A stretch of DNA of 37,107 nt from Haloplasma contractile (GTDB taxonomy: Bacteria; Bacillota_I; Bacilli_A; Haloplasmatales; Haloplasmataceae). The DNA is taken from the NCBI GenBank assembly GCA_016841945.1, contig JAENYC010000035.1, positions 1 to 37,107 of the forward strand, read 5' to 3'. Shown in pieces: positions 14,984 to 21,562 of this stretch. A program made the translations under genes and the position numbers. Each line of letters begins with the position of its first letter. The first letter of the stretch is position 1. The notes under the pieces were generated by a model, which worked only from the letters and a program-made list of their open reading frames with translations, did no database searches and was not told the origin of the DNA.

Positions 14984-15042
14984 TACAAAGATTTTATGAT
15001 CAAATTGTTCATCAAGTAGAAGCTTAGAATAATTGTACTACA
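14979..15042. repeat. Hairpin element R8 (64 bp)
   Basis: A 10-bp terminal inverted repeat (TGTAGTACAA) and TTTATGATCA in the same register as R1 and R4. It supplies the TAG stop of the preceding gene. It is the last copy, followed by a terminator and then the integrase gene. Confidence 0.88.
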
Positions 15043-15069
15043 ATTAAATTAAATAATATAATTATTAAA

Positions 15070-15094
15070 GGCTAGTATAACTAGTCTTTTTTTT
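15070..15094 (+). terminator. Terminator of the main phage operon
   Basis: GGCTAGT-ATA-ACTAGTC (one wobble pair) is followed by eight T. It separates the R1-R8 gene array from the integrase gene, so the integrase is probably a separate transcript. Confidence 0.85.
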
Positions 15095-15105
15095 AAGAAA
15101 AGGGA

Positions 15106-15141
15106 TTTCGCTACTATTTTTTATTTAATAATTAAGCGAAA
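15106..15141 (+). promoter_or_regulatory. Integrase leader hairpin next to ribosome site
   Basis: TTTCGCT (15106-15112) can pair with AGCGAAA (15135-15141). The 3' arm runs into AAAGGAAG, the integrase ribosome site, so pairing would partly hide it. This is a by-eye prediction. Confidence 0.4.
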
Positions 15142-15154
15142 GGAAGTATGAAAT

Positions 15155-16036
15155 ATGTTATTAGAATTAGCAATTAAAAAATATTTGAAAAATAGTAAAT
15201 TAATTAAAAGTATTGGTACTTATGACTATGAAAAAGGACATTTAAATTATTTGATTAAATATTTTTATTCAAAAAATCTTAATGAACTTGAAGATTTAAC
15301 AGAAAATGTTATTAATGAACTTATTGTTAATATGAGAAATGATAATTGTAAAAATATTACAATTAATAAAAGAATCAAATTATTAAAATCTGTTTTTGTT
15401 TATAATAACTATCATAATGATTATTTATTAAAATTTAAAAAATTAAAAGAAACAAAAAAGAGATTTGATTTATTAAAAGAAAATGATTTAAAAAAATTAT
15501 TAGAATATTTAGATACTTTAGATGAATCAAATCCTATATTATTAACAGAAAAAATAATTATATATTTATTTTTTGAAACTGGTATAAGAAGAAATGAAAT
15601 TTTAAATATTAAAATAAGTAATATTTGTTTAGATGAACAATTTATTTTATTAACTGAAACAAAAACTAAAGATGAAAGAGTTATTTATTTTACTCCAAGA
15701 TTGTTTAAATTATTAAGTAAATATTTAGATATTAATAATGATCATATATATCTATTGTGGAATTATCGAACTAATAAACGATTTACTGGTGATAACCTTA
15801 GAAGATTATTTGAAAAAATAAAACGTGAAACTAAAATAGTTAAATTACATCCGCATATGTTACGACATACATTTGCGACTTATTATTTAGAACGAGGTGG
15901 TAATTTAACTACACTTCAATCAGTTCTTGGTCATAATAATTTAAAAACTACTGAAATTTATTTGCATATGTCAATTAAACATCATAAAAAAAATTATGAA
16001 GATAATTTTACTGGTATTTATAATGATTTGAAATAA
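15155..16036 (+). CDS. int: Tyrosine site-specific integrase
   Basis: This 293-aa XerC/D-like tyrosine recombinase has a SAM-like core-binding domain (about 1-100) and a complete catalytic set: Arg145 in TGIRRNE, Lys near 170-172 in ETKTKDER, His234-x-x-Arg237 in HPHMLRHTF, His260 in VLGHNN and the nucleophile Tyr269 in TEIYLHM. The N-terminal arm-binding domain of lambda-type integrases is missing. It presumably joins attP to the tRNA-Phe 3' end. No excisionase is recognised. ATG follows AAAGGAAG. A second role on the R1-R8 elements is conceivable but unproven. Confidence 0.95.
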   Translation: MLLELAIKKYLKNSKLIKSIGTYDYEKGHLNYLIKYFYSKNLNELEDLTENVINELIVNMRNDNCKNITINKRIKLLKSVFVYNNYHNDYLLKFKKLKETKKRFDLLKENDLKKLLEYLDTLDESNPILLTEKIIIYLFFETGIRRNEILNIKISNICLDEQFILLTETKTKDERVIYFTPRLFKLLSKYLDINNDHIYLLWNYRTNKRFTGDNLRRLFEKIKRETKIVKLHPHMLRHTFATYYLERGGNLTTLQSVLGHNNLKTTEIYLHMSIKHHKKNYEDNFTGIYNDLK

Positions 16037-16041
16037 TAATT

Positions 16042-16073
16042 AAAAAGCCTTTGGATTATTCCTCAGGCTTTTT
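16042..16073. terminator. Bidirectional terminator between int and the small minus-strand gene
   Basis: AAAAAGCCT (16042-16050) and AGGCTTTTT (16065-16073) pair perfectly, with an inner GGA/TCC. A and T runs flank both sides, so it can stop the integrase transcript and the convergent repressor transcript. Confidence 0.88.
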
Positions 16074-16247
16074 ATTATTTTTTATATTTACTATTTTAAT
16101 TATTTTTTGAAAATTATTATCTTTTTTTATTTTATTTAATCCTTCATCAGATACTTTTGACATCATTTTTTGTCCATTTTTCTTTATCCAATATACTATA
16201 TAATCAGCTTTCATTTTTTTGAATAAATTAATTGTTTCTTTGTTCAT
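16056..16247 (-). CDS. Small hypothetical protein downstream of repressor (63 aa)
   Basis: This 63-aa basic protein starts at ATG 16247 with AAAGGAGG 5 nt upstream; a longer frame lacks a ribosome site. It lies 20 bases after the XRE gene in the same direction, so the two are probably one transcript. Segments such as MKADYIVYWIKKNGQ suggest a small folded domain. A partner of the repressor is possible; function is unknown. Confidence 0.62.
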   Translation of the reverse strand: MNKETINLFKKMKADYIVYWIKKNGQKMMSKVSDEGLNKIKKDNNFQKIIKIVNIKNNKKPEE

Positions 16248-16267
16248 ATATCCTCCTTTCAATTTTT

Positions 16268-16582
16268 TTATTTTTCTTTTTCTGGTGGATAAAATTCAGC
16301 AGCTAATTTATCTAAAGTTTCTTTTGCATTAATTATTTGTTCAACTGTTAAATTAGTATTTGTTTTTTTTATTATAGCTTCAGCTTGTTCTTTGTATGGT
16401 TTTCTTCCAAGTAATTCATCTGCTGTTATTTCTAAATAATCACATAGAATATTAATTTGTTCACTGTTTAATTTTGATTCATTATTTTCTATTCTTGATA
16501 CTTGTGTTTGTGTTAATTTTAATATTTCTGCAATTTTCTTTTGTTTAATACCTTTTTTTAGTCGTATTTTTTTTAAATTCAT
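16268..16582 (-). CDS. XRE-family HTH repressor
   Basis: This 104-aa protein has an N-terminal HTH_3 domain (about 4-58: IRLKKGIKQKKIAEILKLTQ, VSRIENNESKLNSEQINILC) and a short helical C-terminal part. It is transcribed away from attR. Such proteins are the usual prophage repressors. ATG 16582 was chosen because GGAGGG lies about 6 nt upstream. Its upstream region holds an opposing promoter under an imperfect palindrome, as expected for a lysogeny switch. Direct binding is inferred. It may also receive transcripts from the tRNA operon. Confidence 0.88.
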   Translation of the reverse strand: MNLKKIRLKKGIKQKKIAEILKLTQTQVSRIENNESKLNSEQINILCDYLEITADELLGRKPYKEQAEAIIKKTNTNLTVEQIINAKETLDKLAAEFYPPEKEK

Positions 16583-16617
16583 ATTTTTCCCTCCTTTTTT
16601 ATAAAAAATGCAAAAAA

Positions 16618-16657
16618 TATGCATTATTTATTGAATTTTTTTTACAAATAATGTATA
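16618..16657. promoter_or_regulatory. Putative repressor operator palindrome
   Basis: TATGCATTATTT (16618-16629) and AAATAATGTATA (16646-16657) form a 12-bp inverted repeat with one mismatch. The right arm overlaps the -10 and the left arm ends one base before the -35 of the plus-strand promoter. That placement is what a XRE repressor operator needs. Binding is inferred. Confidence 0.55.
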
Positions 16658-16659
16658 TT
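16631..16659 (+). promoter_or_regulatory. Rightward promoter facing attR
   Basis: TTGAAT (16631-16636), a 17-bp spacer and TATATT (16654-16659) form a good sigma70-type promoter. In the prophage no phage gene lies downstream before attR, and transcription would run antisense through tRNA-Phe. After excision it would cross attP and reach the gene at 4665 with a leader of about 130 bases. Confidence 0.6.
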
Positions 16660-16690
16660 TAAAGTAAGAACTAATATTGTAAGAGGGATA

Positions 16691-16742
16691 AAATGGTGGT
16701 TCGGGGCAGAATCGAACTGCCGACACAAGGATTTTCAGTCCT
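16691..16742. repeat. attR: 52-bp tRNA-Phe 3' region
   Basis: This is identical to 4558-4609. It spans the CCA end to the anticodon stem of the intact tRNA-Phe plus three bases beyond the CCA, so the gene was rebuilt on the right side of the element. Confidence 0.95.
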
Positions 16743-16769
16743 TTGCTCTACCGACTGAGCTACCGAACC
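16694..16769 (-). tRNA. tRNA-Phe (GAA)
   Basis: This is a 76-nt cloverleaf with encoded CCA, acceptor stem GGTTCGG/CCGAACC, T loop GTTCGATTC and anticodon GAA in CTGAAAA. It is the third gene of a minus-strand fMet-Asp-Phe operon and the integration site of the prophage; its 3' half is supplied by the attR copy. Confidence 0.97.
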
Positions 16770-16772
16770 ATA

Positions 16773-16848
16773 TGGCGGTCCCGACGAGAATCGAACTCGC
16801 GATCTCCTGCGTGACAGGCAGGCATGTTAACCGCTACACCACGGGACC
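16773..16848 (-). tRNA. tRNA-Asp (GTC)
   Basis: This is a 76-nt cloverleaf with CCA encoded, acceptor GGTCCCG/CGGGACC, anticodon GTC in CTGTCAC and T loop GTTCGATTC. It lies three bases from tRNA-Phe and three from tRNA-fMet. Confidence 0.97.
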
Positions 16849-16851
16849 ATT

Positions 16852-16928
16852 TGGTTGCGGGGGCAAGATTTGAACTTGCGACCTCCGGGTTATGAGCCCG
16901 ACGAGCCACCAGACTGCTCCACCCCGCG
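16852..16928 (-). tRNA. Initiator tRNA-fMet (CAT)
   Basis: This is a 77-nt tRNA with encoded CCA and anticodon CAT. The initiator features are visible: an unpaired C1 opposite A72 and three G-C pairs (GGG/CCC) next to the anticodon loop. It is the first gene of the tRNA operon. Confidence 0.95.
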
Positions 16929-16947
16929 ATCATTAAGTACATTTAAT

Positions 16948-16975
16948 AGTATAACATGTTTTCTATAGATTTCAA
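16948..16975 (-). promoter_or_regulatory. tRNA operon promoter
   Basis: On the minus strand TTGAAA (16970-16975) and TATACT (16948-16953) are separated by 16 bp, about 20 bases upstream of tRNA-fMet. This is a strong stable-RNA-type promoter. Confidence 0.75.
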
Positions 16976-16992
16976 CCCTCAAATAGCTTTTT

Positions 16993-17175
16993 TTATAACT
17001 TGGTTAATATTAACAAAATAACCAATCCTGGAATTCTTAAAAAACCCACAATTAAAATAGTAAGAATATTTATCGGAATGAAAATATTAAAATCAATTCC
17101 TAAGAAGTTCACAACATATAATACAACGATACCAATTAAAATGTTTTTAATGACCCATTTAATATTTTTAAACAT
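16993..17175 (-). CDS. bofA: BofA-family membrane protein (pro-sigmaK processing inhibitor type)
   Basis: This 60-aa protein is almost entirely two hydrophobic helices with the BofA pattern (NILIGIVVLYVVNFLG; INILTILIVGFLRIPGLVIL). In Bacillus, BofA holds the SpoIVFB protease inactive in the forespore outer membrane, and it lies just downstream of recR, as here. The family also occurs outside proven sporulators, so sporulation cannot be concluded from it. Its ribosome site is AGGTGATGGTGT before ATG. Confidence 0.82.
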   Translation of the reverse strand: MFKNIKWVIKNILIGIVVLYVVNFLGIDFNIFIPINILTILIVGFLRIPGLVILLILTKL

Positions 17176-17234
17176 ACACCATCACCTATAGATAATGTAT
17201 GCGAAAAGGTTACATATAATACATTTTTTTAACT

Positions 17235-17837
17235 TTATTTTAACTCTCTTCTACCTTCAAGTGCCTTTAATAAAGTCACTTCATCAGCATATTCTAATCC
17301 ACCGCCTACTGGTAACCCTCTAGCAATTCTAGTGACTTTAATATCTGTCTTATCAAGCAATTTTGCGATATACATCGCTGTTGATTCGCCTTCAATAGTT
17401 GTATTTGTTGCGAGAATCACTTCACTTACTTCTTCATCTTTTAGGCGTTCTAATAAATCCTTTATATTAATATCCTGTGGACCTATACCATTAATAGGTG
17501 AAATGACACCGTTTAACACATGATATAATCCTCTATATTCCTTCATCTTTTCCATCGCAATTAAATCCTTATTATCTTCAACAACCGCTATCACTGAACG
17601 ATCCCTTGATTGATCACGACATATATTACATGGATTTTTATCGGTAATATTCCCACATATTGGACAAGTCATTAATTCTCTTTTTACTGCCACTAACGAT
17701 TTTGCAAAATTCAAAACGTCTTCTTCCTTCATTTTATTCGCCACATAAAAAGCCAATCTTTCAGCTGTTTTTGGACCAATCCCTGGTAATTTACTATAAC
17801 TTTCGATTAATCTTGTTATTGCCTCAGGATAATGCAT
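17235..17837 (-). CDS. recR: Recombination mediator RecR
   Basis: This 200-aa protein has an N-terminal helix-hairpin-helix ([18 protein letters not shown]), a C4 zinc finger ([16 protein letters not shown]), a Toprim domain ([16 protein letters not shown]) and a Walker-B-like C-terminal motif ([21 protein letters not shown]). It works with RecF/RecO to load RecA at gaps. AGGTGATTTT precedes ATG. A strong palindrome separates it from ybaB, so read-through from dnaX-ybaB may be limited. Confidence 0.98.
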   Translation of the reverse strand: MHYPEAITRLIESYSKLPGIGPKTAERLAFYVANKMKEEDVLNFAKSLVAVKRELMTCPICGNITDKNPCNICRDQSRDRSVIAVVEDNKDLIAMEKMKEYRGLYHVLNGVISPINGIGPQDINIKDLLERLKDEEVSEVILATNTTIEGESTAMYIAKLLDKTDIKVTRIARGLPVGGGLEYADEVTLLKALEGRRELK

Positions 17838-17861
17838 AAAATCACCTCAATCATTGAAAAA

Positions 17862-17887
17862 GTTGTATTGAAATATTTCAATACAAC
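17862..17887 (-). terminator. Internal terminator between ybaB and recR
   Basis: GTTGTATTGAAAT and its exact complement make a 26-bp perfect palindrome, followed on the minus strand by TTTTT. It would stop or attenuate transcription after ybaB inside the otherwise conserved cluster. Confidence 0.75.
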
Positions 17888-17906
17888 CTACTCTATTTCC
17901 ATTTTT

Positions 17907-18215
17907 TTAAAACATTCCACCCATACCAGGTAAGCCAGATGTATAAGGTGCCATGACTTCTTCTGTTCTTTCTTCTACTTGTCTCATCGCATCGTTCATC
18001 GCAGCTAAAATCATATCTTCTAATAAACTTACATCTTCAGGGTCAACAGCTTCTGGATTAATTTTAACAGAAAGTACTTCCTTATTTCCTTTTACTTCAA
18101 TCGTTACGACGCCACCACTTGTACCGACAAAAACAGATTCTTCTAATTCTTTTTGTGCTTTCATCATTTCTTTTTGCATCTTTTTTAACTTATTTAACAT
18201 ATTAGGATTAAACAT
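17907..18215 (-). CDS. YbaB/EbfC nucleoid-associated protein
   Basis: This 102-aa protein shows the family plan: N-terminal helix (LNKLKKMQKEMMKAQKELEE), central strands (VTIEVKGNKEVLSVKINPE), C-terminal helix and a Gly/Met-rich tail (LPGMGGMF). It binds DNA as a dimer and is typically encoded between dnaX and recR, as here. ATG follows AAGGAGAG. Confidence 0.96.
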   Translation of the reverse strand: MFNPNMLNKLKKMQKEMMKAQKELEESVFVGTSGGVVTIEVKGNKEVLSVKINPEAVDPEDVSLLEDMILAAMNDAMRQVEERTEEVMAPYTSGLPGMGGMF

Positions 18216-18228
18216 TTTAAATCTCTCC

Positions 18229-19896
18229 TTATTTTATAATTATCACATCATCACCAAACAAATTAACTGCTTTTTTTACAAAATCTGGTTCGAATTCATA
18301 TTTATTGGTGTTTTTTTTTACAATAATGGCCTCTTTAATTGGTGATAATTTAGGTCGTTTAATTTTTTTCTTAAATTGCTCTACAAATTCATCCCGCTTA
18401 TCATTCCATATCCGTTGAGGTAAAGCCATGATTTCAAATTTTTCTTCAAAACTACTCTCTAATATCTCAATGGCTTTATCGTATATCTCTTTTTCATACA
18501 ATTTAGCACATATTCCATCATGTTCATAAGATAGGATTATTTTATTATCTAATGAAACGGCTTCGACTTGACCATCTACTAATAACTGTTCTATATTTGC
18601 GAGGTTTATATTTCTTCCCTTTATTGACTGCCACTCCATGACAAGTTTTAACTTTTTCTCTTTACTAGCATGATTTAATATTTCCTCAATCTCTTTAGCA
18701 TCAATAAACTTCTTTTCTGTATAATTTTCATCTTGCTTTTCTTCAGTCACTGCCTCTTTCTGTGGCTCTTTTTCTACAATCTTTTCTTCTCTTTGTTCTT
18801 CTACTTCATCATTTTCAAAAAGCTGAATCATCTGAAACACAGCCAGTTCAATAAATACACGCGGTTGATTAGTCTTACGCATCTCATATTGCGTGTTATT
18901 TAAGATAGAAATCCAGCTATAAAGTTTATCTTCTGATATTCTCCTTGCAAGAGATTTAGTTCCTTCTTCATTATTGGTGACAATTTGTTGATCGATTTCT
19001 TTCATTTTTTTAATTAAAAATAAATCTCTGCAATAAAATATCATATTCTCAACCAATCGAAGAGGTTCTTTTCCCAATGACATTAAACCGTCAAGTAACC
19101 GGATGACTTCATTGGCATTCACATCAGTCATTTGTTGAAATATTTTAATAAGGTGTTCCTCGGAAACTGTCCCTGTTATTTCATGAACACTTGCTTCTGT
19201 TACTACATCTTCACTATATGAAAGTGCTTGATCTAATAATGATAATGCATCTCGCATACCACCTTGAGCATTTTTAGCAATGGTATATATTGCCTTTTCT
19301 TCTATTTTAATATTTTCTACAGATATTATTTGTTTCATACGATAAATTATATCTTTTATTGAAATCGACTTAAAATCAAATCGCTGACATCTTGAAATAA
19401 TGGTTGCTGGTATTTTATGGGGTTCTGTTGTTGCCAAAATAAAAATGACATGACTGGGTGGTTCCTCTAATGTTTTTAACAATGCATTAAACGCCCCTGT
19501 AGACAACATATGAACTTCATCTATAATATACACCTTAAAACGCCCAATTGTCGGCGCATATTTCACTTTATCACGAATTTCTCTTATCTCATCGACACCA
19601 TTATTACTCGCTGCATCCATCTCAAATACGTCACTATCAAACCCTGTATTGATACTTGTGCAACTTGAACATTCATTACATGGTTCACTAGTCGGTGCTT
19701 TTTCACAGTTTACTGCCTTGGCAATAATTTTTGCGACAGATGTTTTACCTGTTCCGCGTGGACCTGTAAATAGATAAGCATGTGATATTTTATCTTTACC
19801 TAATGCATTCTGAAATGTTCTTGTGATATGGTCTTGTCCCACAACATCAGAAAAATTTATAGGTCTATACGTTCGATACAATGTTTTATAGCTCAA
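18229..19896 (-). CDS. dnaX: DNA polymerase III subunit gamma/tau
   Basis: This 555-aa clamp-loader ATPase has Walker A GPRGTGKTS (about 45-53), a C4 zinc module (CEKAPTSEPCNECSSC), Walker B IIDEVHML, sensor 1 LATTEPHK and the arginine-containing ISRCQRFDF. A Glu/Lys linker (about 360-400) leads to a tau-type C-terminal domain. Translation starts at TTG with AAGGGA about 5 nt upstream. It is the first gene of the dnaX-ybaB-recR-bofA cluster. I did not find a clear frameshift site for a short gamma form. Confidence 0.97.
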   Translation of the reverse strand: MSYKTLYRTYRPINFSDVVGQDHITRTFQNALGKDKISHAYLFTGPRGTGKTSVAKIIAKAVNCEKAPTSEPCNECSSCTSINTGFDSDVFEMDAASNNGVDEIREIRDKVKYAPTIGRFKVYIIDEVHMLSTGAFNALLKTLEEPPSHVIFILATTEPHKIPATIISRCQRFDFKSISIKDIIYRMKQIISVENIKIEEKAIYTIAKNAQGGMRDALSLLDQALSYSEDVVTEASVHEITGTVSEEHLIKIFQQMTDVNANEVIRLLDGLMSLGKEPLRLVENMIFYCRDLFLIKKMKEIDQQIVTNNEEGTKSLARRISEDKLYSWISILNNTQYEMRKTNQPRVFIELAVFQMIQLFENDEVEEQREEKIVEKEPQKEAVTEEKQDENYTEKKFIDAKEIEEILNHASKEKKLKLVMEWQSIKGRNINLANIEQLLVDGQVEAVSLDNKIILSYEHDGICAKLYEKEIYDKAIEILESSFEEKFEIMALPQRIWNDKRDEFVEQFKKKIKRPKLSPIKEAIIVKKNTNKYEFEPDFVKKAVNLFGDDVIIIK

Positions 19897-20043
19897 GGTA
19901 TCCCTTCTTTCCTTGACATGAATTCTTAGTTATTATAACATATATTACCTAAATTTAACACATCCTTTTTTATTTATGATTTATATTTCATAAAGGGAAA
20001 AGAATATGATAAAATATAAAAGAAAGATAAGAAGGTGAAAATA

Positions 20044-20754
20044 ATGATATTAAATAATGTGTTAGTTTTTCAAGGAGATTATAGTGAAATAAAATTAATT
20101 AGAAATGAATTACAAACATTTTTAAAAAATAAGAAACAGTCAAAATTTTATCATGAAAAAACAACAAAATTTATAAAAAAATTATCCGTTGTAGATGAAA
20201 GTGAACGCAACTATTTATACGAGTTAAGAATATTTTTCCGTTATTCAAAAAATAACTTGAAAGAACTCATCAAACAGTTTCAAATCTCTAATGTAACAAT
20301 TGCACACATGGCATGGAATGAAAAAAAGAATATCTGGATTGTTAATCAATATGAAAATATTTTAGAATTTAAACTGATTCCCTCATATGCGATTAATCAA
20401 ATCATTTTAGATTATATGCATTATAAAGAATCTTCTATTGTCTTAGATTCATTTGAGACTATAAAATATGATCAAAATAATAATACCATTGTTGTCAATG
20501 AAAAAATATTAAGTGACGATGAACTATTAGACCTTTTATTCAATAAAACCATAAAAGGAAAACCATTTTATCAGATTTTAGAATCATTTATACATAATTT
20601 TCATGAAAAATGCATAAATAGTTACGAAGATATCTATTCTATTAATAAGGAATCTATTTCTAGTGAAGAACCAAGTCCCTTAGCTTTATTCATCGTAACC
20701 TTTGGTATTATTGCTATTCTCTTTTTATTAATTAAAGTTATGGGATATTTTTAA
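20044..20754 (+). CDS. Hypothetical protein with C-terminal membrane anchor (236 aa)
   Basis: This 236-aa protein starts at ATG 20044 with AAGGTGA about 6 nt upstream. The body is mixed alpha/beta and Lys-rich. The last 25 residues form one membrane helix (LALFIVTFGIIAILFLLIKV), so it is tail-anchored with the bulk probably cytoplasmic. Its neighbours are a coiled-coil protein and a LysM protein in the same direction. No family is recognised. Confidence 0.75.
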   Translation: MILNNVLVFQGDYSEIKLIRNELQTFLKNKKQSKFYHEKTTKFIKKLSVVDESERNYLYELRIFFRYSKNNLKELIKQFQISNVTIAHMAWNEKKNIWIVNQYENILEFKLIPSYAINQIILDYMHYKESSIVLDSFETIKYDQNNNTIVVNEKILSDDELLDLLFNKTIKGKPFYQILESFIHNFHEKCINSYEDIYSINKESISSEEPSPLALFIVTFGIIAILFLLIKVMGYF

Positions 20755-20767
20755 AGAGGCGATTAAT

Positions 20768-21229
20768 ATGTCAATTAATTCTGTTCTTTTAGAGTCGATT
20801 GAAAATGAATTAATAGAAAATCAAAAACCATCCTATCAAAAAATAATCCCAATTAAAAACTATTCTTTTGAAACAAAAAAGACACTTGATTATTTAGTCG
20901 AAAAATATGGTGGTTTTATTAATCGATATGATGATAAAATCATCATTTTTATTAATTATTCAACAAATAAAAATCAACAATCTACTCCCCCAACCTTTAA
21001 GGAAGAGCGTTACGCATCAATTAAATTTGAAAAAGTGAATTCCTCAATCAATTATTTGAATGAACGATTAGAGAGTATAGAAGAAAAAGTCAGTCATATC
21101 ATAGATGAACAAAATAAAAACAAAATCTATCAAAATAAGTCTCTAGAAAGTTATTTACAATATTTTAGAAGTGATGTGAAAAAAAAAGAAGTAAAAAAAT
21201 TAATTGATGAAATAATAAATCATCACTAA
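20768..21229 (+). CDS. Hypothetical coiled-coil protein (153 aa)
   Basis: This 153-aa soluble, charged protein follows the tail-anchored protein by 13 bases (GAGGCGATTAAT before ATG). An N-terminal alpha/beta part (KTLDYLVEKYGGFINRYDDK) is followed by a coiled coil (SSINYLNERLESIEEKVSHI). It is probably cotranscribed with its neighbours. No family is recognised. Confidence 0.75.
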   Translation: MSINSVLLESIENELIENQKPSYQKIIPIKNYSFETKKTLDYLVEKYGGFINRYDDKIIIFINYSTNKNQQSTPPTFKEERYASIKFEKVNSSINYLNERLESIEEKVSHIIDEQNKNKIYQNKSLESYLQYFRSDVKKKEVKKLIDEIINHH

Positions 21230-21278
21230 ATTGTAATAATTTCATTTATATCACATAGACATTAGTTAGGTGATATAA

Positions 21279-21551
21279 ATGAATGAACATATTCATTACA
21301 AAGTAACTTGGGGTGATACATTATACGGTATCTCTAGTAGATTCGAAATAGAACCCCACATCATTAAATATCGGAATCATGTGAATGATATTTATATTGG
21401 ACAAGTCTTGACTATACCGATTAATTCTCCTCAAATAAAATCAGTAAACATTCAGACAAAACAAAAAACAATAGAATATTATTTAAAAAGACATGCCAAT
21501 AAAAAACACATTTTTAATTATTACACCTATAAAAAATCACATTACCATTAA
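21279..21551 (+). CDS. LysM-domain protein (90 aa)
   Basis: This 90-aa protein has a single LysM domain at residues 5-48 ([18 protein letters not shown], then [10 protein letters not shown]), the usual glycan-binding module, and a basic His/Lys-rich tail. There is no signal peptide, so it is either cytoplasmic or exported by another route, as for small spore-associated LysM proteins. It ends in a bidirectional terminator. Confidence 0.85.
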   Translation: MNEHIHYKVTWGDTLYGISSRFEIEPHIIKYRNHVNDIYIGQVLTIPINSPQIKSVNIQTKQKTIEYYLKRHANKKHIFNYYTYKKSHYH

Positions 21552-21562
21552 TGTGATTTTTT
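21531..21562. terminator. Bidirectional terminator between LysM gene and ygiQ
   Basis: AAAAAATCACATTA and its exact complement with loop CCAT serve the convergent LysM and ygiQ genes. Both stop codons lie within the hairpin. Confidence 0.9.

Larger units (their letters stand above)
4558..16742. mobile_element. Inovirus-like prophage integrated in tRNA-Phe
   Basis: The element is about 12.1 kb and is bounded by 52-bp identical direct repeats (4558-4609 and 16691-16742), the right one being the 3' part of an intact tRNA-Phe. It carries a tyrosine integrase, a Rep_trans-type rolling-circle initiator, a P-loop ATPase resembling Zot/pI, a secreted Ig-like protein and a multi-helix membrane protein just before the ATPase, and a XRE regulator. 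Gene order, size and the absence of capsid, terminase, tail or conjugation genes fit a filamentous ssDNA phage. It looks more AT-rich than its flanks and contains eight structured repeats found nowhere else in the window. An integrative mobilisable element with a MobT-like relaxase is the main alternative. Confidence 0.85.

Noticed and set aside
5348-15042. R1-R8 as integron attC sites
   Set aside because: Lengths and foldback shape are similar, but the ends (GTACTAC) do not match the attC core GTTRRRY, and the integrase lacks a visible integron-type extra domain. Kept only as an analogy.
5348-15042. R1-R8 as a CRISPR array
   Set aside because: Spacing between copies runs from 12 bases to over 4 kb, and genes fill the gaps.
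5348-15042. R1-R8 as intrinsic terminators
   Set aside because: The right arm ends in TACTACA with no following T run in most copies, unlike the clear terminator at 15070-15094.
4558-16742. Integrative conjugative element
   Set aside because: No VirB4, VirB6 or other type IV secretion genes are seen; only a Rep_trans protein and one P-loop ATPase.
16760-16942. 60-aa minus-strand ORF
   Set aside because: It lies across tRNA-Asp and tRNA-fMet and is an accident of the tRNA sequences.
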